Positions 58,163 through 64,000 of a stretch of 64,000 bases of DNA are shown one piece after another; the stretch's first letter is position 1, and each line of letters starts with the position of its first letter. The notes beneath the pieces are model-generated. The model searched no databases. It was not told the origin of the DNA and saw only the letters and a program-made list of their open reading frames with translations. A program made the translations under genes and the position numbers. The DNA is from Nannocystis sp. (GTDB lineage: Bacteria > Myxococcota_A > Polyangia > Nannocystales > Nannocystaceae): positions 248,001-312,000 of the forward strand of contig JADJRG010000013.1 in NCBI GenBank assembly GCA_016712315.1, in the 5' to 3' direction.

Positions 58163-59623
58163 TCACCCCTCGTCGCGCGGCTCCGCGCCCCCTAGCTGCA
58201 CCATCACGCGCGCCGCCCCCACGCACGCGCGTGAGCGCCCCGCCTCCTTCGCCGCGTACAGGTTCTTGTCGGCGAGCGCGAACAGCCCCGAAGGCACCTC
58301 GCAGTCGCTGGGGAACGAAGCTACGCCGATGCTCATCGCGATCCCCCGCTCCCACGCCAACTTGCCGATCCGCCGCAGCACCAGCGTCACCTCCGACGCC
58401 GGCGTCTCGACCAACAGCACCGTGAACTCATCGCCGCCGAAGCGCCCGATCAGGTCGTGCCCGCGCAGCGTCTGCCGCAGCAGCTCGCCCAGCTCGCGCA
58501 GCACCGCGTCGCCGGCGGCGTGACCGCCCTCGTCGTTCACCTGCTTGAAGTTATCGAGATCGATGAGCAGCAGCGCACAAGGGCGGCGAGAGCGCATACA
58601 GCGGGTCTCCTCGACCGCCATCCGCGCCTCGAACTCGCGGCGGTTGAACAGCCCCGTCAAGCTGTCGTAGCGGGCCAAGCGCTCGACGTGCCGCAGCAGC
58701 GCGACGTTGTCCCACACCAGCGCCGACTGGCTCAGGAACGTCGCCGCCGCCGCCATCAGGTCGGCGCTGATCGGCGCCCTGCTGAACAAATTGTCCGCGA
58801 AGATCAGCGCCAGCGGCCGGTCACGAGGCTGCAGCACCCCCACGAAGAACGGCCCTGTCGCCCCCAGCCGCGCCAGCGCTGGGCTCTGCGCCGGCCCCTC
58901 GAAGAGCAGCGGGCCTCGGCTCGCGCAGGCGAGCGCGATCTCGTCGTCGCCCTCGCCGAGCACCACCTCCGCCCCGTACACCAGCGCCTGAAAGCCGCCC
59001 TCCGGCCCGCGCCGCGGGTTACCGGCGAGCACCAGCTCCAACGGGTTGCCCTCGCGCTCGAGGTTCTCCCAGATCTGATGCGCCTCTGCCAAGCTCGCAG
59101 GCCCCACCCCGCGCGCGCCGACGAAGCGCCGCCGGATCTCATCGTAGCGGAACAGCGCCGCCCGGTTCATGCCCAGCCCGTCCCCCGCGGTGAGGCCGGT
59201 GAGCAACATAAACGAGGCCGCGTCGACATCGGGCGCCGCCAGCATGTGCTGCGTCAGCACCCCGAGCGCCGCCAGGCGAGCGTTGGCCGCCGCGAAGCGC
59301 CGCCCGAGCTCGAAGACCTCCATCTCCGAGAAGAGCCCACAAAAGAGCCTCGCCACCAGCGCCTCGGCCGCTTCGTGCCCGTCGACCACCAGCGCGACTC
59401 GCCGCCCCGCCGCCGCGCACTCCAGGCGCAGCGCTTCCCCTACCTGCACCTCACCGGGTCGCCAGCACGCGCTCGTCGCCAGCAGCTTGACGAGCTGCCC
59501 GCCCACCGCCGACACCTGGCCGAGGGTCGCCGGCAGCGTCAGATCCACCGTCACCGGCGAAGGCGCCGCCGCGACCACCGCGCGCAGCGACGCGGGCGCC
59601 GACACCGGGCCGAGCGCACGCAC
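58163..59623 (-). CDS. GGDEF diguanylate cyclase with a GAF-like N-terminal part
   Basis: 486 residues from GTG 59623. The frame continues upstream without a conventional start (possibly CTG), so the N-terminus is uncertain. Residues about 140-300 look like a GAF-type sensor (LGMNRAALFRYDEIRRRFVGARG ... FVGVLQPRDRPLALIFADN). The GGDEF domain (LARYDSLTGLFNRREFEARM ... LIDLDNFKQVNDEGGHAAGDAVL) carries an intact GGDEF motif and, five residues before it, the RxxD inhibitory site (RGHDLIGRFGGDEF). It should therefore make cyclic-di-GMP and be feedback-inhibited by it. No EAL domain. Divergent from guanine deaminase, 201 bases apart; GTP/guanine use is a tempting but weak link. Confidence 0.9.
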   Translation of the reverse strand: MRALGPVSAPASLRAVVAAAPSPVTVDLTLPATLGQVSAVGGQLVKLLATSACWRPGEVQVGEALRLECAAAGRRVALVVDGHEAAEALVARLFCGLFSEMEVFELGRRFAAANARLAALGVLTQHMLAAPDVDAASFMLLTGLTAGDGLGMNRAALFRYDEIRRRFVGARGVGPASLAEAHQIWENLEREGNPLELVLAGNPRRGPEGGFQALVYGAEVVLGEGDDEIALACASRGPLLFEGPAQSPALARLGATGPFFVGVLQPRDRPLALIFADNLFSRAPISADLMAAAATFLSQSALVWDNVALLRHVERLARYDSLTGLFNRREFEARMAVEETRCMRSRRPCALLLIDLDNFKQVNDEGGHAAGDAVLRELGELLRQTLRGHDLIGRFGGDEFTVLLVETPASEVTLVLRRIGKLAWERGIAMSIGVASFPSDCEVPSGLFALADKNLYAAKEAGRSRACVGAARVMVQLGGAEPRDEG

Positions 59624-59824
59624 GAGCGCCTGCGGCAGCGCGGCCAGCCAAGGTACGGTCAGCAGTGGCGATGTCGCGGCGATATGTCGCCCACAATACC
59701 GGATCGGCCGGCCGTCCGGTCAGGGCTGCGTACGCGCGAGATCGTCCGCGCCCAGCCCCCGCGCGAGATCAACCCCTCCTCGGGGTTGTCGTCCTCGGCA
59801 AATCCCGGCAGCCTCGTGCGTCGC

Positions 59825-61087
59825 ATGTCTCACCTGCGCAGCGAACCGCCGCTCCGCGCCTTACGCGGCCGGATCTGGCGCCCCGCCCTCGATCGGCCTG
59901 GCGGCGCCTGGCTCAGCGACGGCGTCCTCGAGCTCGACCAAGACGGCATCATTTCAAAGATTTACCCCGCCGAGCCCGGCTGCCCCGTCCCGGTCACCCA
60001 CCCCGGCGCCGCCCTGCTCCCTGGCTTCGTCGACACCCACGTCCACTTCCCGCAGCTCCGCGTCCGCGGCAGCGCCAGCGGCCCCCTGCTCGACTGGCTC
60101 GAAGCCACCGTCTTCCCCGAAGAGGCCCGCTTCGCCGACTCCACGTACGCCAGCATCGTCGCCGCCGAATTCTGCCGCACCCTGCTCGCCCACGGCACCA
60201 CCGCCGCCGCGATCTACAGCTCCAGCCACCCGCAGGCGACGGAGATCCTCTTCGCCGCCCTCGCCGTCAGCGGCCTCCGCGCCCTCGCCGGCCTCACCCT
60301 CATGGATCGAGGCGCCCCGGCGGAGAACCTGCTCGCCGCCGCCCCCGCGATCGACGCCTGCGAGCGCCTCATCGAGCGCTGGCACGGCCACGATCACGGC
60401 CGCCTCGCCTTTTGCGTCACCCCGCGCTTCGCCTTGAGCTGCACCCCCGCCCTGCTGCGCGCCGCCGGCCAGCTCGCCGACCGCCACCAGCTCGCCATCC
60501 AGACCCACTTGGCGGAGAACCCCGCCGAGCTGCTCGCCACCGCCGAGGCCTTCCCGGCCGCCCGCGACTACCTCGGCGTCTACGAAGACCACGGCCTCTG
60601 CGGCCCGCGCGCCCTCTTCGCCCACTGCATCCACCTCAGCGACCCCGCCTGGGATCGCCTCGCCGCGCACCGCGCCGCCGTCGCCCACTGCCCTGACTCC
60701 AATTTCTTCCTCGGCAGCGGCTGCATGAAGCTCCACGCCCCCCTTCGCCGCGGGATCCGCGTCGGCCTCGGCAGCGACATCGGCGCCGGCCGCACCTTCT
60801 CGCTCCCGCACGTCGCCGCCCGCGCCTACGACGCCTCATTACTCGTCGGCACCCCGGTCCCACCCGAGCACCTGCTCTGGCTCGCCACCCGCGGCGGCGC
60901 CCTCGCCCTCGGCCTCGGCGCCCGAGTCGGCGCCCTCGAGGTCGGTTATGAGGCCGATCTCGTCGCCTTGGCGCTCGACCCGGCCCTACCGCAGCCGAGC
61001 TGGCTCGACGCCCTCCTCTTCCGGGCCGACGCCCACCAAGCGGCGGCCACGTACATCCGCGGCCGCCGGCTCTTCGCGAGCGCCTAG
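59825..61087 (+). CDS. guaD: guanine deaminase
   Basis: 420 residues from ATG 59825 (GTG 59816 is possible; no ribosome binding site is clear). It converts guanine to xanthine and ammonia. Metal-binding and family text is present: PGFVDTHVHFPQLRVRG (HxH), HGTTAAAIYSS, QTHLAENPAE, FAHCIHLSDPAWD, VAHCPDSNFFLGSG and GLGSDIGAGRTFSLPH. The C-terminal beta sandwich includes GYEADLVALALDP. All expected Zn ligands are visible. No other purine-degradation genes are adjacent. The end overlaps the convergent gene at 61084 by four bases. Confidence 0.92.
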   Translation: MSHLRSEPPLRALRGRIWRPALDRPGGAWLSDGVLELDQDGIISKIYPAEPGCPVPVTHPGAALLPGFVDTHVHFPQLRVRGSASGPLLDWLEATVFPEEARFADSTYASIVAAEFCRTLLAHGTTAAAIYSSSHPQATEILFAALAVSGLRALAGLTLMDRGAPAENLLAAAPAIDACERLIERWHGHDHGRLAFCVTPRFALSCTPALLRAAGQLADRHQLAIQTHLAENPAELLATAEAFPAARDYLGVYEDHGLCGPRALFAHCIHLSDPAWDRLAAHRAAVAHCPDSNFFLGSGCMKLHAPLRRGIRVGLGSDIGAGRTFSLPHVAARAYDASLLVGTPVPPEHLLWLATRGGALALGLGARVGALEVGYEADLVALALDPALPQPSWLDALLFRADAHQAAATYIRGRRLFASA

Positions 61088-61635
61088 CTGGCCAAGGGTG
61101 GGCGAGCGCCTGTGCTCCGCGACGAGGCCGCGCGCGGGATCGCCCCGCCCTGCGCAGCTCGCCCTGTCGCCGCGCTGCGGGGCCGCGCGCGATCGCGCAC
61201 CAGCGCCACCTGCGAGCGCCGCGGCGTCTGTGCAGGCGGCGCCAGCCGGGTCGTCCGCAGCCACCGCGCCAATTCGCGCACCATGGCCTCCCCCCGCCGC
61301 GCGCGATCTCGCTCATCGGCCCCCAAGAGCCCCATCAAGTGGCGCTCACAAAAATCATCCAGCAGCTCGATGAACCCGTCGATCGCCGCCCGCTGCTCGC
61401 GATGTCGTTGGCCAGGCACGTCCCCCGGCGCCAGCCGCTCTTTGACAAAAAACGCCGGGTCGCAGGGGATCCCGACCACCTTGCGCACCCGCAGGTAATC
61501 GCCGAGCAGGTCGAGCAGCTCGTTGTACGCGCGGAACGCCCGCGGGGTCAGCGCCCCGCTCCGCGCCTCGAGGAAGCGGTCGAAGAGCTCGGGCAAGGTC
61601 AACATCGGGATCTGGGGACGAGTCGTGACAGGCAT
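61084..61635 (-). CDS. hypothetical helical protein, third gene of the OPT operon
   Basis: 183 residues from ATG 61635 with a G-rich site upstream; the internal Met of MLTLPELFDRF is an alternative start. The N-terminal half is helical (LTLPELFDRFLEARSGALTPRAFRAYNELLDLLGDYLRVRKV), and DGFIELLDDFCERHLMGLL suggests a second bundle; the C-terminal 60 residues are Arg/Ala/Pro-rich and may be disordered. No signal peptide or known domain. It follows the 192-residue membrane protein by 44 bases and probably shares its transcript. Function unknown. Confidence 0.55.
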   Translation of the reverse strand: MPVTTRPQIPMLTLPELFDRFLEARSGALTPRAFRAYNELLDLLGDYLRVRKVVGIPCDPAFFVKERLAPGDVPGQRHREQRAAIDGFIELLDDFCERHLMGLLGADERDRARRGEAMVRELARWLRTTRLAPPAQTPRRSQVALVRDRARPRSAATGRAAQGGAIPRAASSRSTGARPPLAS

Positions 61636-61679
61636 GGCTACGGCCCCCCTTAAACGACGCCTCCTTGTTCTCGTGCGGA

Positions 61680-62254
61680 TCAAGCGGGCCGGCTCGCGCC
61701 CTCGGCCTCGCCGCGCTCAGCCCGCCGGTCCTCCACGAAGCGGAGGAACAACGCCTGCGCCGCAGTCAGCTCCGCCTCACCACGCGCCAAGCAGGCCACC
61801 ACCTCATCGAGGTACCCATCGGCGGAGGCGGACCACGCCCGATTGAGGATCCGCTCGCCCGCGGCGAAGCGGCTCATCACCTCCGCGTACGCCATCATGC
61901 CGAACGCCGGGATCATCGACGCACGCGCGTCCGCGAAGCGCAGCAGCAGCGGCTGCACCTCGCTGTCGAGGCGATCCTTCACCCGATACACCTCCACCGA
62001 CTCACCCGCCGCCCGCAGCGGCGCCACCCCGGCCAACGCCCCTGTCAGCGCCGCCCGCATCGTCGCCACGTCCTCGGCGATCCGGTGCCTCTGCCCCGCG
62101 GCCGCCCGCGCGTTCACCCGCAGCAGCGCCACCCCGACCAGCCCGATCACCAGCGAGCCCGCGAACCACGGCCAGGCGATCGAGCCCGCCTCACGCACGC
62201 TGACGAACGAAGCCGCGAGCACCCCGACCCACAACAAGACGTGGCCCAACGTCG

Positions 62255-62258
<4 letters not shown>
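61680..62258 (-). CDS. hypothetical membrane protein, second gene of the OPT operon
   Basis: 192 residues from GTG 62258, overlapping the OPT transporter stop (GTGA). Two N-terminal TM helices (LGHVLLWVGVLAASFVSV, WPWFAGSLVIGLVGVALL) are followed by a soluble helical domain (RIAEDVATMRAALTGALAGVAPLRAAGE, LDEVVACLARGEAELTAAQALFLRFVEDR). Translational coupling to the transporter suggests an accessory subunit or quality-control factor of it. No family recognised. Confidence 0.65.

Positions 62259-64000
<1,742 letters not shown>

Overview
The window is very GC-rich DNA that looks myxobacterial, most likely from a Nannocystis/Plesiocystis-type lineage. The reasons are Thr/Ser/Asp-rich linkers behind lipoprotein signal peptides, Cys-rich repeats of the GDGVxDPGEECDDG type (DUF4215), a MYXO-CTERM-like tail, several Ser/Thr protein kinases, and many exported lipoproteins and c-type cytochromes. 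No rRNA, tRNA or CRISPR array was recognised.

Layout. 1-3712: the 5' end of a minus-strand gene cut by the window edge, then two tandem paralogous c-heme lipoproteins. 3713-13160: an accessory region with two decayed nuclease-family genes, a methyltransferase, a divergent pair of low-complexity genes (one with 26 consecutive Gln codons) around a 0.55 kb control region with a tandem palindrome, and a frameshifted HTH/tyrosine-recombinase unit whose 3' end abuts a truncated VWA-type lipoprotein gene. 13161-29250: mostly core-like genes: a beta-propeller di-heme lipoprotein, alpha/beta hydrolase-aroC-PH membrane protein operon, a YbiT-type ABC-F ATPase, an NTR-like MYXO-CTERM protein, delta-1-pyrroline-5-carboxylate dehydrogenase, a small lipoprotein with a good terminator, a kinase-GDPD pair, and two exported or membrane proteins. 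29345-36513: a CusCBA-type heavy-metal efflux operon. 36488-38987: a DUF433/PIN-like toxin-antitoxin pair and a GH45 endoglucanase lipoprotein. 39237-42799: a candidate restriction-modification pair, with the methylase frameshifted. 42930-54064: a long same-strand cluster of VKOR-DsbA fusion, Cys-rich membrane protein, TlpA-type thioredoxin, Ser/Thr kinase, TPR/PEGA-like membrane protein and four near-identical tandem Cys-rich lipoproteins. 54068-64000: UMF1-type MFS transporter, V4R/PAS histidine kinase, cytochrome c lipoprotein, diguanylate cyclase, guanine deaminase and an OPT-transporter operon cut by the right edge.

The most interesting part is 42930-54064. Disulfide-forming proteins (VKOR-DsbA, TlpA-like) are encoded next to Cys-rich secreted proteins and a kinase. 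The four terminal lipoproteins form a complete 2x2 set of sequence variants at a few short sites, differ in repeat number, and two of the four are frameshifted. This could be a diversifying surface-protein locus with its own oxidative-folding module.

A caution for all users: at least six genes carry a frameshift equivalent to the loss of one base (and one a +2 insertion, the same modulo 3), several in C runs. Either this locus is unusually prone to frameshifts or the assembly has uncorrected indels. Reads must be checked before any biological reading of the broken genes.
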